NCBI GenBank assembly: GCA_039177555.1
Contig: JBCDFV010000006.1
Coordinates: 78,953-142,952 of the forward strand
Length of the DNA stretch: 64,000 nucleotides
Direction of reading: 5' to 3'
Origin: JANQGH01 sp039177555
GTDB lineage: Bacteria; Pseudomonadota; Alphaproteobacteria; DSM-16000; Inquilinaceae
Below are positions 42,432 through 52,769 of the stretch, piece by piece (position 1 is the stretch's first letter; each line of letters starts with the position of its first letter). The position numbers were made by a program, and so were the translations under genes. The notes under the pieces were generated by a model, which was given only the letters and a program-made list of their open reading frames with translations, searched no databases and was not told where the DNA came from.

Positions 42432-43813
42432 GCGGCCAGCCCTAGGAAGGTGAAGAAGCCGACCACGTCGGTGACCGTGGTCAGGAAGACGCCGGAAGCC
42501 ACCGCCGGATCGATGTTCAGGCGTTCGAGCACGAGCGGGATGACCGCGCCGGACAGACCGGCCACGATCAAGGTGATGATCATGGCCAGGCCGATGACAA
42601 AGCCGATCCCCGGATCGCTGAACCACAGCGCGGCGACGGCACCGACAACGATCGCGAACAGCACGCCGTTGATGGCCCCGACCGCGATCTCCTTGACGAC
42701 CATGCGCCGGGCGCTGCGGCCCGCCAGTTCCTTGGTCGCCAGACCGCGCACGGTCACGGTCATGGTCTGTGTGCCGGCATTGCCGCCCATGCTGGCGACG
42801 ATCGGCATCAAGACGGCCAGCGCGACGACCTGGGCGATCGTGGCCTCGAAAAAGGCGATTACGGCGGAGGCCAGAACGGCGGTCAGGAAGTTGACGCCGA
42901 GCCAGGAAAACCGGCTGCGCGCGGTGTTGGCGACCGTGGACAGGCGGTCCTCCTCCTGGACACCGCCCAGGCGCAGCATGTCTTCCTGGTTTTCCTCTTC
43001 GATGACGTTGACGACGTCGTCGACCGTGATGACGCCGAGCAGCTTGCCGCCGTCGTCGACGACCGGCGCGGAGACCAGGCCGTATTGCCGGAACAGGAAT
43101 GCGACCTCTTCTTGGTCCATGATCGCCGGGATCGTGCGCACGTCCTGGTCCATCAGATCGGCCAGCTTGACCGACCGGCGCGAGCGCAGCACGCGGCTGA
43201 GCAGCGCGCCGCCGACCGGCCGGTATTTCGGGTCGATCATGAAGATCATGTAGAAATCGTCCGGCAGGACATCGCTGGTGCGCAGAAAGTCGATGGTCTT
43301 GCCGACGGTCCAGAACATCGGCACCGCGACCATCTCGCGCTGCATCAGGCGACCGGCGGACTCTTCTGGAAAGCTCAACCCCTCCTCGACCAGCAAGCGG
43401 GCCGAGGTGGGCATGCTGGCGAGGATTTCCTCCCGCTCCTCCTCGTCAAGATCTTCGACCAGGGCGACCGCGTCATCAGAGTCCATCTCCGTCAGGACGG
43501 TCGCGACTTCCTCCGGCCGCAGCAGGGCTACGATCTCGTCGCGCACCTCGTCGTTCAGGTAGGACAGCACCTCCGGCTCGTCGCCCAGTTGCGGACGGAT
43601 CAGGTTGACGACGGTGCGCCGATCGTCGGGGTGCAGTTGCTCCAGCAGGTCGGCGAGGTCGGCCGAGTGCAGGGTGGCGATGGTCTTCTCAACCCGGTTG
43701 AGCTTGCCGGCGTCGAGCGCATCCTCGATCCGGTCGATCAGCGCGCGTAGCTCCTCCGCCGGGCGGTCGCCCGCGCTCTCCATCGTTTCGGGCTGGTCGA
43801 CCGTCTGGGTCAC
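42416..43813 (-). CDS. mgtE: MgtE family magnesium transporter
   Basis: 465 residues from a GTG at 43813 that overlaps the maeB stop (GTGA); an ATG at 43783 is an alternative. Domain order is an N-terminal superhelical region, paired CBS domains ('DQDVRTIPAIMDQEEVAFLF', 'KLLGVITVDDVVNVIEEE') that sense Mg2+, then five membrane helices. The channel signature 'MPIVASMGGNAGTQTMTVTVR' is intact. In the family, high internal Mg2+ closes the channel. It is the second gene of the maeB operon, joined tightly at both ends. Confidence 0.94.
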   Translation of the reverse strand: MTQTVDQPETMESAGDRPAEELRALIDRIEDALDAGKLNRVEKTIATLHSADLADLLEQLHPDDRRTVVNLIRPQLGDEPEVLSYLNDEVRDEIVALLRPEEVATVLTEMDSDDAVALVEDLDEEEREEILASMPTSARLLVEEGLSFPEESAGRLMQREMVAVPMFWTVGKTIDFLRTSDVLPDDFYMIFMIDPKYRPVGGALLSRVLRSRRSVKLADLMDQDVRTIPAIMDQEEVAFLFRQYGLVSAPVVDDGGKLLGVITVDDVVNVIEEENQEDMLRLGGVQEEDRLSTVANTARSRFSWLGVNFLTAVLASAVIAFFEATIAQVVALAVLMPIVASMGGNAGTQTMTVTVRGLATKELAGRSARRMVVKEIAVGAINGVLFAIVVGAVAALWFSDPGIGFVIGLAMIITLIVAGLSGAVIPLVLERLNIDPAVASGVFLTTVTDVVGFFTFLGLAAWILL

Positions 43814-46176
43814 ACCGCCGCGCTTTCCCGCGACAGGCTTTCCAGCGCCAGGATCGACGCCTCGCGCGCCTCGTGGTCGATCGGGCAGACGGCTCCCGCA
43901 AGCTGGGCGTCGACCGAGGCGATGGCGGTGACGTTGACGATGCCGCGCACCGTCACCGACGGCGTCAACACATGGGCCGGGCGGGCGGCGCCCAGGACCA
44001 GCGGTCCGATCGAAATCGCCTCGTTGATCGCCTTGATCATGTTGAAGGCGATGTTGGCGGCGTCCAAGGTCGGCATAACCAGCAGGTTGGCCTCGCCCTG
44101 CAAGGTCGAGTTCGGGAAGATCCGGTTGCGGATGCTCTCGTTCAGCGCTGCGTCGGCATGCATCTCGCCATCGACGTCCAAGTCGGGCTGCCGGCGGCGG
44201 ATCAGGCTGAGCGCCCGGCGCATCTTGATGGCCGAGCCGGTGTCCAGCGTGCCGAAGTTCGAATGCGAGACCAGCGCGACCTTTGGCGTTACGCCGAAAC
44301 GCCGCATCTCTTCCGTTGCCAGCTCGACCGAGCCCGCGATCTGTTCCGGCGTCGGGTCCGGGTTGATGTAAGTGTCGGTCATGAAGATCGTGCCGCGCGG
44401 CACGATCAGCGCGCTCAAGGCCGCCGGCATGGCAACGCCCGTGCGCAGGCCGATGATGCTCAACATATGGCGCAGATGCTGGCGATAGGGGCCGTAGGTA
44501 CCGCAGATCAGCGCGTCGGCCTCCTGCTTTTGCACCATCAGGGAACCAATGACCGTGGTGTTGGTGCGCACGACCTCGCGGGCGCGGGGCGGCGAGACAC
44601 CACGCCTTGCCATAAGCTGGTGATAGAGGTGCCAGTACTCGTTGTAGCGGGGGTCGTCCTGTGGATCGACCAGCTCGTAGTCCTTGCCTTCGCGCAAGCG
44701 CAGGCCCAGCTTTCGGCACCGGCTCTCGACCACCTGGCGCCTTCCGACCAGCACGGGAAAGGCAAGCCGGTCGTCGACGACGACCTGGGCGGCGCGCAGC
44801 ACCCGCTCCTCCTCCCCTTCCGCGTAGACCACGCGCTTGGGCTCCTCGCGGGCGCGGCTGAACACCGGCTTCATGATCAGGCCGGAGCGATAGACGAACT
44901 GTTCCAGGCGGTGCCGGTAGGCCTCGAAATCGGCGATCGGCCGGGTGGCCACGCCGCTGTCCATGGCCGCCTTGGCGACCGCGGGCGCCAGTTCGGTGAT
45001 CAGGCGCGGGTCGAAGGGCCGTGGGATCAGGTAGTCGGGGCCGAAAGAGGATTCCGCATCGCCATAGGCGTTGGCGACGATGTCCGTGCCTTCCTGCATC
45101 GCCAGGTCGGCAAGCGCGTAGACGCAGGCGATCTTCATCTCATGATTGATCGCCGTGGCGCCGACATCGAGCGCGCCCCGGAAGATGAACGGAAAACACA
45201 GGACGTTGTTGACCTGGTTGGGAAAGTCGGAACGGCCGGTGGCGATTACAGCGTCGGGGCGCACCGCCTTGACTTCTTCCGGCATGATCTCGGGTACGGG
45301 GTTGGCCAGGGCCATGACGACCGGCCGGTCGGCCATGCGCGCGACCATGTCCGGCTTCAAGACGCCCGGCGCGGACAGGCCGAGGAAGATATCGGCCCCG
45401 TCGATCACGTCGGCCAAGGTGCGCGCGTCGGTCGCCTTGGCGTAGCGTGATTTGCGCTCGTCCATCAGTTCGGTGCGGCCCTCATAGACCACGCCCTCGA
45501 TATCCGTGACGATGATGTTCTCGATCGGCAGCCCCAGATGCACCAGCAGATCGAGGCAGGCGAGCGCCGCGGCCCCCGCCCCGGACGTCACCAGCTTCAC
45601 CTTGTCGATCGGCTTGTCGACGACCCGCAAGGCGTTGACGACCGCGGCACTGACGATGATCGCCGTGCCGTGCTGGTCGTCATGGAAGACCGGAATGTTC
45701 ATACGCTCGCGCAGGCGCGCCTCGACCTCGAAGCATTCCGGCGCCTTGATGTCTTCAAGATTGATGGCGCCAAAGGTCGGTTCCAGCGCCGCGACGACCT
45801 CGACCAGCTTATCCGGGTCGCACTCGTCTACCTCGATATCGAACACGTCGATGCCGGCGAATTTCTTGAACAGGACGCCCTTGCCCTCCATGACGGGCTT
45901 TGACGCCAACGGGCCGATCGCGCCGAGGCCGAGCACGGCGGTGCCGTTGCTGATCACCGCCACCAGATTGCCACGTGACGTGACCTCGCTGGCGGCCGCT
46001 GGATCGTCGACAATGGCCTGGCACGCCGCCGCGACGCCTGGCGAGTAGGCCAGCGCCAAGTCTCGCTGGGTGGTCAGAGGCTTGGTCGCCTCCACCGAGA
46101 CCTTGCCGGGGCGCGGCAGGCGATGATACTGCAGCGCGGCCTCTTGCAGGCTGTTCTTGGTCTTCTCGTCGGACAT
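43810..46176 (-). CDS. maeB: NADP-dependent malic enzyme with phosphotransacetylase-like domain
   Basis: 788 residues, the normal length for MaeB-type fusions. Residues about 1-420 are the malic enzyme: 'LAYSPGVAAACQAI', 'FHDDQHGTAIIVSAAVVNAL' and the dinucleotide loop 'LVTSGAGAAALACLDLL'. About 430-780 resemble phosphotransacetylase ('RVVYAEGEEERVLRAA', 'NTTVIGSLMVQKQEADALI'), which in this fusion regulates by binding acetyl-CoA and is not thought to be catalytic. It converts malate to pyruvate, CO2 and NADPH. First gene of the operon; the upstream gap to the next gene, 46177-46453, shows no RNA or operator I can name. Confidence 0.95.
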   Translation of the reverse strand: MSDEKTKNSLQEAALQYHRLPRPGKVSVEATKPLTTQRDLALAYSPGVAAACQAIVDDPAAASEVTSRGNLVAVISNGTAVLGLGAIGPLASKPVMEGKGVLFKKFAGIDVFDIEVDECDPDKLVEVVAALEPTFGAINLEDIKAPECFEVEARLRERMNIPVFHDDQHGTAIIVSAAVVNALRVVDKPIDKVKLVTSGAGAAALACLDLLVHLGLPIENIIVTDIEGVVYEGRTELMDERKSRYAKATDARTLADVIDGADIFLGLSAPGVLKPDMVARMADRPVVMALANPVPEIMPEEVKAVRPDAVIATGRSDFPNQVNNVLCFPFIFRGALDVGATAINHEMKIACVYALADLAMQEGTDIVANAYGDAESSFGPDYLIPRPFDPRLITELAPAVAKAAMDSGVATRPIADFEAYRHRLEQFVYRSGLIMKPVFSRAREEPKRVVYAEGEEERVLRAAQVVVDDRLAFPVLVGRRQVVESRCRKLGLRLREGKDYELVDPQDDPRYNEYWHLYHQLMARRGVSPPRAREVVRTNTTVIGSLMVQKQEADALICGTYGPYRQHLRHMLSIIGLRTGVAMPAALSALIVPRGTIFMTDTYINPDPTPEQIAGSVELATEEMRRFGVTPKVALVSHSNFGTLDTGSAIKMRRALSLIRRRQPDLDVDGEMHADAALNESIRNRIFPNSTLQGEANLLVMPTLDAANIAFNMIKAINEAISIGPLVLGAARPAHVLTPSVTVRGIVNVTAIASVDAQLAGAVCPIDHEAREASILALESLSRESAAV

Positions 46177-46453
46177 CCGCCTCTCCCTGTCGCTGCCCCC
46201 TTATAGGCAGGGCACAGCGCGAAAGGCAAAGCCGGATGCACAGCCCAGGGCTGCACCGGCCGGGTGATCAGAGTTCCGGGATCGCATGTATCGTGCGGTC
46301 GTGACGTTGCGCCTGCTCTTGGGATCACAGCCAGCACTTTCGAAGGGACAAAGATCGCGCTGCCAATCGATGATCTTGCGGTCGCGCCCCTTCTCCGGCA
46401 ACCGCATCCGCCCTACCTCTCTTTATCTCCCGAACATCGTCGGAGGTCGCGAA

Positions 46454-48112
46454 ATGCCAGGCAATGATGCGCTTCTTCGCTTGTACCAAAAGGCTGTTCC
46501 AAGTTGGTTTCGGTCGGTTTCGCTGGTGCATCGGATGCCCTACGACAATCCGTACTTTCAAAGTGCCGGGATCGACAATCGAACGCCGATCACCATCGAT
46601 GTCGTGCAGAAGGTAGAGGACCTGCGCTGGCTGCACGTCGGCGACCTGACGTCGCTGATGACCGACCGCGATGCAAAGCGCCAACAGGTTCGGAGGTTTC
46701 TTCAGAAGGTGCGAGAAAGCGGCGAGCGCTATGTTCTCGTCCTGTATAACTTCGCGGAAACGGGAGAAAGCAGCGACCTTGCGTTCATCCCTGGCTGGTC
46801 TGGTTCGACCCAACAGGTCGCGGGTCAGAAAGGCCTTAGCAGGGCGCTTGAGGAAGCCTTCCCCGACCACTGGCACCTGCGCTTTCAAAACCTGAGAGAA
46901 GGGTATGGTGCGGACGACGACGCGCCGGCCGACGACGTCGAGGCGGACAGATCGGTTCTTTTCGTCGGCGGGCCAAACTGGCGAGACCAGATCGAGGCCT
47001 TCATCCGCCACGCCGACGTCATCCTGCTCATTGCGCGGAGCACGACCGACGCGCTCTTGTTCGAGGTAGAGACGATCCGGCAGGCGGCGGCACAGGACAG
47101 GACGCTCGTCATCGACTTCTTAAGTGAGATCGACCTCTCCGACTTTTCTCATCGCTTACGAGTCGATGACGAGGGCAATGGGCTGTCGGTGCTGCCCGAC
47201 AGGCTGCCGAAGCTCGCCCGCGCACTGCAAGCCGGTCCGCCAATGTCCAAGGCCGGGTTACGGACCGATCTTGAGCCGGTTTTCCTGGACGACCTTCTTC
47301 GGGCGGTCGCGCGGGAGACCTATCAGAGCGAAGTCGACGGGGCGCTGCGCTTCCTCAACGCCTGCAGCGTCGAGGCGGCCTACCTGGCGAACCAGACAAT
47401 GAGCGCGGCGCTCGTCACGGCGGTCATTCACGGTGACCGTGCGATTGTGGCAAGGGCTTTGCTGCACAAGGCGCATCTCTTGACCTACCTGAGCGACCCC
47501 TTGATCGCAGGGCGCTACCTGGACCATGCCATCGACTGGGTCGAGCCGACGGCCGGGTTCGACAAAGAGGTCGCCCTGTTGCGGGGGCTCTTGCTGCTGG
47601 AAGTTTGGCCAGAGCCAAGACCGAACGATCCCGTTGACAAAGACGTCGTGTTAGCGCGGTGCCGGAAATTGCGGCAGGCAGATTTCGACAGTTTGCGCGA
47701 CCGAGTTCTGCTGGCGCGGCTGGGCGAGTTGATCGCGCGTCTCGACGGGGATAGACCACGCGAGCAGAAGATGCGGCGGTCGTGCGCTAAGCTCTACAGA
47801 GTGCATCGCGGCCAGGGCGGCCCACCCCTGTTCGGGGCCGCACTGACATTCGCGTCTTACGCGGCGACGCTCTTCCACATGTTTCAAGACAAGCCGCTCG
47901 GCACGCTCAAGGGCCCCGCCTTCGGCGCCCCGGACTTCTTTCTGCTTCGGCCGAACGATCGAGGAGCTGTGGCCGATGCGCTGCGCGGCGACAGCCTAGA
48001 TCCGCCGGAGTGCCTAGCCGACTATCCCGTGTTCGCAACCCTGGAATACGAGAACCTCGCCCGCATGGTGCGGCTGGCCCGGTTGGCCCAGGCGGAGAGC
48101 CGCCGGGACTAG
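46454..48112 (+). CDS. Protein of unknown function with a TIR-like nucleotide-binding segment
   Basis: 552 residues from the ATG at 46454 (GGAGG is 8 bases upstream; longer frames to 46286 have no ribosome site). No signal peptide. Residues about 167-223 ('RSVLFVGGPNWRDQIEAFIR', 'DVILLIARSTTDALLFEVETI', 'DRTLVIDF') have the alternating strands and helix with a late Glu seen in TIR-like domains, whose enzymes consume NAD or signal danger. The remaining ~330 C-terminal residues are helical and unrecognised. Base use is visibly more AT-rich at the third position than in the neighbours, and the gene sits beside a tRNA, both hints of acquisition by transfer. It could be an immune effector, but this is inference. 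Confidence 0.6.
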   Translation: MPGNDALLRLYQKAVPSWFRSVSLVHRMPYDNPYFQSAGIDNRTPITIDVVQKVEDLRWLHVGDLTSLMTDRDAKRQQVRRFLQKVRESGERYVLVLYNFAETGESSDLAFIPGWSGSTQQVAGQKGLSRALEEAFPDHWHLRFQNLREGYGADDDAPADDVEADRSVLFVGGPNWRDQIEAFIRHADVILLIARSTTDALLFEVETIRQAAAQDRTLVIDFLSEIDLSDFSHRLRVDDEGNGLSVLPDRLPKLARALQAGPPMSKAGLRTDLEPVFLDDLLRAVARETYQSEVDGALRFLNACSVEAAYLANQTMSAALVTAVIHGDRAIVARALLHKAHLLTYLSDPLIAGRYLDHAIDWVEPTAGFDKEVALLRGLLLLEVWPEPRPNDPVDKDVVLARCRKLRQADFDSLRDRVLLARLGELIARLDGDRPREQKMRRSCAKLYRVHRGQGGPPLFGAALTFASYAATLFHMFQDKPLGTLKGPAFGAPDFFLLRPNDRGAVADALRGDSLDPPECLADYPVFATLEYENLARMVRLARLAQAESRRD

Positions 48113-48132
48113 TCAAATCGCCAAGAGGGTAC

Positions 48133-48219
48133 TGGTGCGGTCGAGAAGACTCGAACTTCCACCCCTGTTACAGGACAGCGACCTCAACGCTGCGCGTCTA
48201 CCAATTCCGCCACGACCGC
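48133..48219 (-). tRNA. tRNA-Leu (anticodon GAG)
   Basis: On the minus strand the gene starts GCGGTCGTGGCGGAATTGG and ends CGACCGC-A-CCA, with CCA encoded. The acceptor stem GCGGTCG/CGACCGC pairs perfectly. The anticodon stem CAGCG/CGCTG encloses loop TTGAGGT with anticodon GAG. The long variable arm (GTCCTGTAACAGG region) and T arm with GTTCGAGTC are typical of leucine tRNA. It reads CUC and CUU codons. The gene is 87 bases long. Confidence 0.97.
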
Positions 48220-48278
48220 ATATCTAGAAGCCGACAAGCAAGGCTTGCCAGCGACGCGTTGGGGGCATACCAAATCGC

Positions 48279-48962
48279 ATGGGCGCAATCAAGCAGCACG
48301 ACTGGGCGGGGGCCGCCGATGACGGGGCGGTGGACTGGCGCGTTTCGACCGCGCCGGTCGACTATCCGGCCGCGGTGGCGGCCATGGAAGACCGGGTTGC
48401 CGCCATCCGGCAAGGCTCAGCGCCGGAGCAGGTCTGGCTGTTGGAGCACCCGCCGCTCTATACCGCCGGCACCAGCGCCAACGCGGACGATCTGCTAAGC
48501 CCGGGTCGGTTTCCTGTCTATCGCACCGGTCGCGGTGGCCAGTTCACCTATCACGGGCCGGGCCAGCGGGTCGGCTATGTGATGCTGGATCTGAAGCGGC
48601 GCAATCCGGACGTCCGCCGCTTCGTGCAAGATTTGGAGGAATGGCTGATCCGCGCGCTGGCCCGTTTCAACGTGGTCGGCGAGCACCGTGACGGCAGGGT
48701 CGGCATCTGGGTTGCGCGCGATGGCGGCCGAGAGGACAAGATCGCGGCCATCGGCGTGCGCGTGCGCCAATGGGTGACCTTTCACGGCGTATCCTTGAAC
48801 GTCGACCCAAATCTTGCCCATTTCGACGGTATCGTGCCGTGTGGCGTTCAGGGCCATGGGGTGACCTCGCTGGTCGATCTCGGCATTCCGGCCACCTTGG
48901 AAGATGTCGACATCGCGCTGCGGCAAGCCTGGGACGAAGTGTTCGGAGACCAATCGGCCTAA
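48279..48962 (+). CDS. lipB: Octanoyl (lipoyl) transferase LipB
   Basis: 227 residues. Characteristic 'VWLLEHPPLYTAGTSA', 'FPVYRTGRGGQFTYHGPGQRVGYVMLDLK' and the acyl-Cys site 'GIVPCGVQGHGVTS' with the thioester Cys, plus the general Lys in 'DKIAAIGVRVRQWVTFHG'. LipB transfers octanoate from acyl carrier protein to lipoyl domains of 2-oxoacid dehydrogenases; LipA then adds sulfur. It stands alone, divergent from the tRNA gene, with 59 bases between them. The ribosome site is weak. Confidence 0.94.
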   Translation: MGAIKQHDWAGAADDGAVDWRVSTAPVDYPAAVAAMEDRVAAIRQGSAPEQVWLLEHPPLYTAGTSANADDLLSPGRFPVYRTGRGGQFTYHGPGQRVGYVMLDLKRRNPDVRRFVQDLEEWLIRALARFNVVGEHRDGRVGIWVARDGGREDKIAAIGVRVRQWVTFHGVSLNVDPNLAHFDGIVPCGVQGHGVTSLVDLGIPATLEDVDIALRQAWDEVFGDQSA

Positions 48963-48994
48963 TCAAGCAACCATCGACGAGGGGATACGGAACG

Positions 48995-49438
48995 ATGAAA
49001 ACTCGAATGCTCCAGCTCTTGGCCCTGCTTGGGGCGATCGTCCTCGCCTCGACGTCTGCGTCGGCCGAGGAGCAATGGCCCGACTTACAGGGCACCTGGG
49101 AAGGACACACCCAGGCCGTCGCTGTCGGGAATACGACGCATCACGGCAATGGTTCCAGCGATACGCCGCGCATGGTCGATACCCGCTTCATCATTCACAT
49201 CAACCATCAGGCCGGGCGTCGCTTTTCCGGCAACATCGAATCGACCCACACCGCCGGTCAGCGGGTGACCTTCGTCGGCACCTTCACCAACGATCAGCGC
49301 CACGCCACGATCGTCGACAGCGACGGTACGCAACAGTTCCGCCTGATCAGCGATAACGAGTTCGAGCTTTGCTATACGCACAGCACCAGCGACGGCCACG
49401 CCGCCGGCTGCGGCACCTTTAGCCGGCTGTTGAACTAA
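48995..49438 (+). CDS. Exported protein of unknown function
   Basis: 147 residues from the ATG at 48995. Signal peptide 'MKTRMLQLLALLGAIVLASTSASA-EE'; the mature part ('QWPDLQGTWEGHTQAVAVG', 'FIIHINHQAGRRFSGNIESTH', 'ELCYTHSTSDGHAAGC') looks like a small beta-barrel of the kind seen in lipocalin-like periplasmic proteins, with two Cys near the C-terminus that may pair. Function unknown. It may be cotranscribed with lipB (33-base gap) and ends overlapping the acylphosphatase gene by 4 bases. Confidence 0.72.
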   Translation: MKTRMLQLLALLGAIVLASTSASAEEQWPDLQGTWEGHTQAVAVGNTTHHGNGSSDTPRMVDTRFIIHINHQAGRRFSGNIESTHTAGQRVTFVGTFTNDQRHATIVDSDGTQQFRLISDNEFELCYTHSTSDGHAAGCGTFSRLLN

Positions 49439-49722
49439 ACCGTCGGACGCTGGTTGAAGCCGACGGGGCCGGGATCGTCGGCTGGAGTGCTATCGACGGT
49501 GGTCACACGCGCATGCGGCGGACCCTCGCCACATAGGGCGACAAGTTGATCGACTGCCGACCGGCTGCCGGCGATCAGGGCTTCAACGGTGCCGTCGGTT
49601 CGGTTGCGGACCCAGCCGTCCAATCCCAGCGCACGCGCCTGATCGACCGTCCAACCGCGATACCACACGCCCTGAACCCGGCCCGATATCACCAGACGTC
49701 GGGCGATCCGATCGTCAGGCAT
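49435..49722 (-). CDS. Acylphosphatase
   Basis: 95 residues from the ATG at 49722, overlapping the next gene upstream by 8 bases; an in-frame GTG at 49734 is possible. The signature 'LVISGRVQGVWYRGWTVDQA' contains the catalytic Arg ('YRG') and the phosphate loop, and 'GLDGWVRNRTDGTVEALIAG' contains the catalytic Asn. It hydrolyses carboxyl-phosphate bonds such as in acetyl phosphate. Length is standard for AcyP. It is the last gene of the propionyl-CoA carboxylase region. Confidence 0.92.
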   Translation of the reverse strand: MPDDRIARRLVISGRVQGVWYRGWTVDQARALGLDGWVRNRTDGTVEALIAGSRSAVDQLVALCGEGPPHARVTTVDSTPADDPGPVGFNQRPTV

Positions 49723-50143
49723 TGTCGGACCCACCGTCCTTCAACACGCTCGCAACCAGCATCACGGCGCGCCGCGCATCGGCCTCAAGTTCGGCTGCCT
49801 GAAACCAGAACATGTCCACGGTCAGCGCCGGCTCGCCCGTGAAATGCAGCAAGGCATTGCGCCGCTGGCGCAGCCAGTCGAAATCGTCGCCCAACCCGGC
49901 CTCGCGGAACAGAACGCCCGTGTTGCTGAACCGGCCCTCGTCACCCTCGGCACGCAGTTCGGCTTCGATCACCGCGGCCGCCAGAATCACCGTGGCGACC
50001 CAGGCGCCAGCGACGAAGATCGTCTCCAACTCGGCCAACAGGGCGGCCGCCTGATCGGACAGGGGCCCCGTGTCGGCACGCACCATCGTCTCGCGAAACC
50101 AGGCTGTACGTTCTTTGTGTGATATGTCAGAAACATCTGACAT
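49715..50143 (-). CDS. HEPN-like (DUF4145-like) protein of unknown function
   Basis: 142 residues from the ATG at 50143, one base after the pccA stop. Mostly helical, with a conserved patch 'GAWVATVILAAAVIEAELR' and 'WLRQRRNALLHFTGEPAL', in which RNALLH fits the Rx4H motif of HEPN domains. HEPN proteins may be ribonucleases of toxin-antitoxin systems or simple structural domains. No antitoxin partner of nucleotidyltransferase (MNT) type is adjacent; the next gene is acylphosphatase. The stable neighbourhood suggests a housekeeping role. I recognise no finer family. Confidence 0.65.
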   Translation of the reverse strand: MSDVSDISHKERTAWFRETMVRADTGPLSDQAAALLAELETIFVAGAWVATVILAAAVIEAELRAEGDEGRFSNTGVLFREAGLGDDFDWLRQRRNALLHFTGEPALTVDMFWFQAAELEADARRAVMLVASVLKDGGSDNA

Positions 50144-50144
50144 A

Positions 50145-52136
<1,992 letters not shown>

Positions 52137-52215
52137 CGGCGCCCCCTGAAGACTTCTTTGGAGGCCAGATATACACGATCGCGACCGGACCGGTGAAGGA
52201 TCGGCGCGGCCGCGC

Positions 52216-52341
52216 TCAGTTGCCGACGTTTACCCCGCCGGCGCCCTCGACATAGAAACCGCCGCCCTCGCGGCTCTCGCAGGCGGCGACGCCAAAGCCA
52301 ACAAACAGACCGAATAGAACGACCAGGGACAAACGTCTCAA
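52216..52341 (-). CDS. Small lipoprotein between pccA and the DksA-like gene
   Basis: A 41-residue frame that starts with TTG at 52341 and stops at TGA 52218-52216. It has basic N-terminal residues, a hydrophobic segment 'LSLVVLFGLFVGFGVAA', and Cys21 in the lipobox 'GVAAC', followed by a short Gly-rich tail 'EGGGFYVEGAGGVNVGN'. This is the standard layout of a tiny lipoprotein. The start is a guess: TTG is the only start near the site GGAG, about 10 bases away. No known family is recognised. Confidence 0.5.
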   Translation of the reverse strand: MRRLSLVVLFGLFVGFGVAACESREGGGFYVEGAGGVNVGN

Positions 52342-52416
52342 GACGGGTTCGCTCCGATTTCGCGGCCACGTCAACCGCCTACGCCGAAAATGTGGCGAAG
52401 GAATACGGACGGGTGC

Positions 52417-52761
52417 TTATGCGTTGGAGGCGCACCGAAGGCAGTTGGGCACGGCGGGGTCGTGGGCCAGGCGTTTCGGCTCGATATCTTCCCCGCAGGC
52501 GACGCAGTAGCCGTATTCGCCGTCCTTCAGCCGTTGCAGGGCCGCGTCGATGCGCTGGATTTCCAACTGGCGCCGACGCTCCGTCTCCTGCGCCATGGCC
52601 TGAACCTGCATCGCGTCCAAGCGCGACAGCCGGCCCTGGGTCGTCTGGTCCAACTCCACCGGATCGCGGACATCGGACGCGGTTTTTGCCAGCTCCGTCA
52701 GTTCCTGACGTCTGGCCAACAACTCCTCCCGGATCGTCTCTTCGCGATATTCGTCCATCAC
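52417..52761 (-). CDS. DksA/TraR-family C4 zinc-finger protein
   Basis: 114 residues. An N-terminal coiled coil ('EYREETIREELLARRQELTEL', 'RRRQLEIQRIDAALQRLKDGEYG') leads into a C-terminal zinc finger with four cysteines: 'YCVACGEDIEPKRLAHDP' and 'CLRCA'. DksA-like proteins bind RNA polymerase in the secondary channel and affect transcription of ribosomal and other genes. This shorter member may be a plasmid/TraR-like or a secondary DksA. It is transcribed in the pccB-pccA direction and 8 bases after pccB. Confidence 0.87.
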   Translation of the reverse strand: MMDEYREETIREELLARRQELTELAKTASDVRDPVELDQTTQGRLSRLDAMQVQAMAQETERRRQLEIQRIDAALQRLKDGEYGYCVACGEDIEPKRLAHDPAVPNCLRCASNA

Positions 52762-52769
52762 ACGGGCTA

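Noticed and set aside
46286..46305. A TGCGGTCGTG match to the tRNA-Leu 5' end, considered as an attachment-site repeat for the TIR-like gene
   Set aside because: The match is only about 10 bases, covers the 5' and not the 3' end of the tRNA, and is in inverted orientation. No integrase is nearby.
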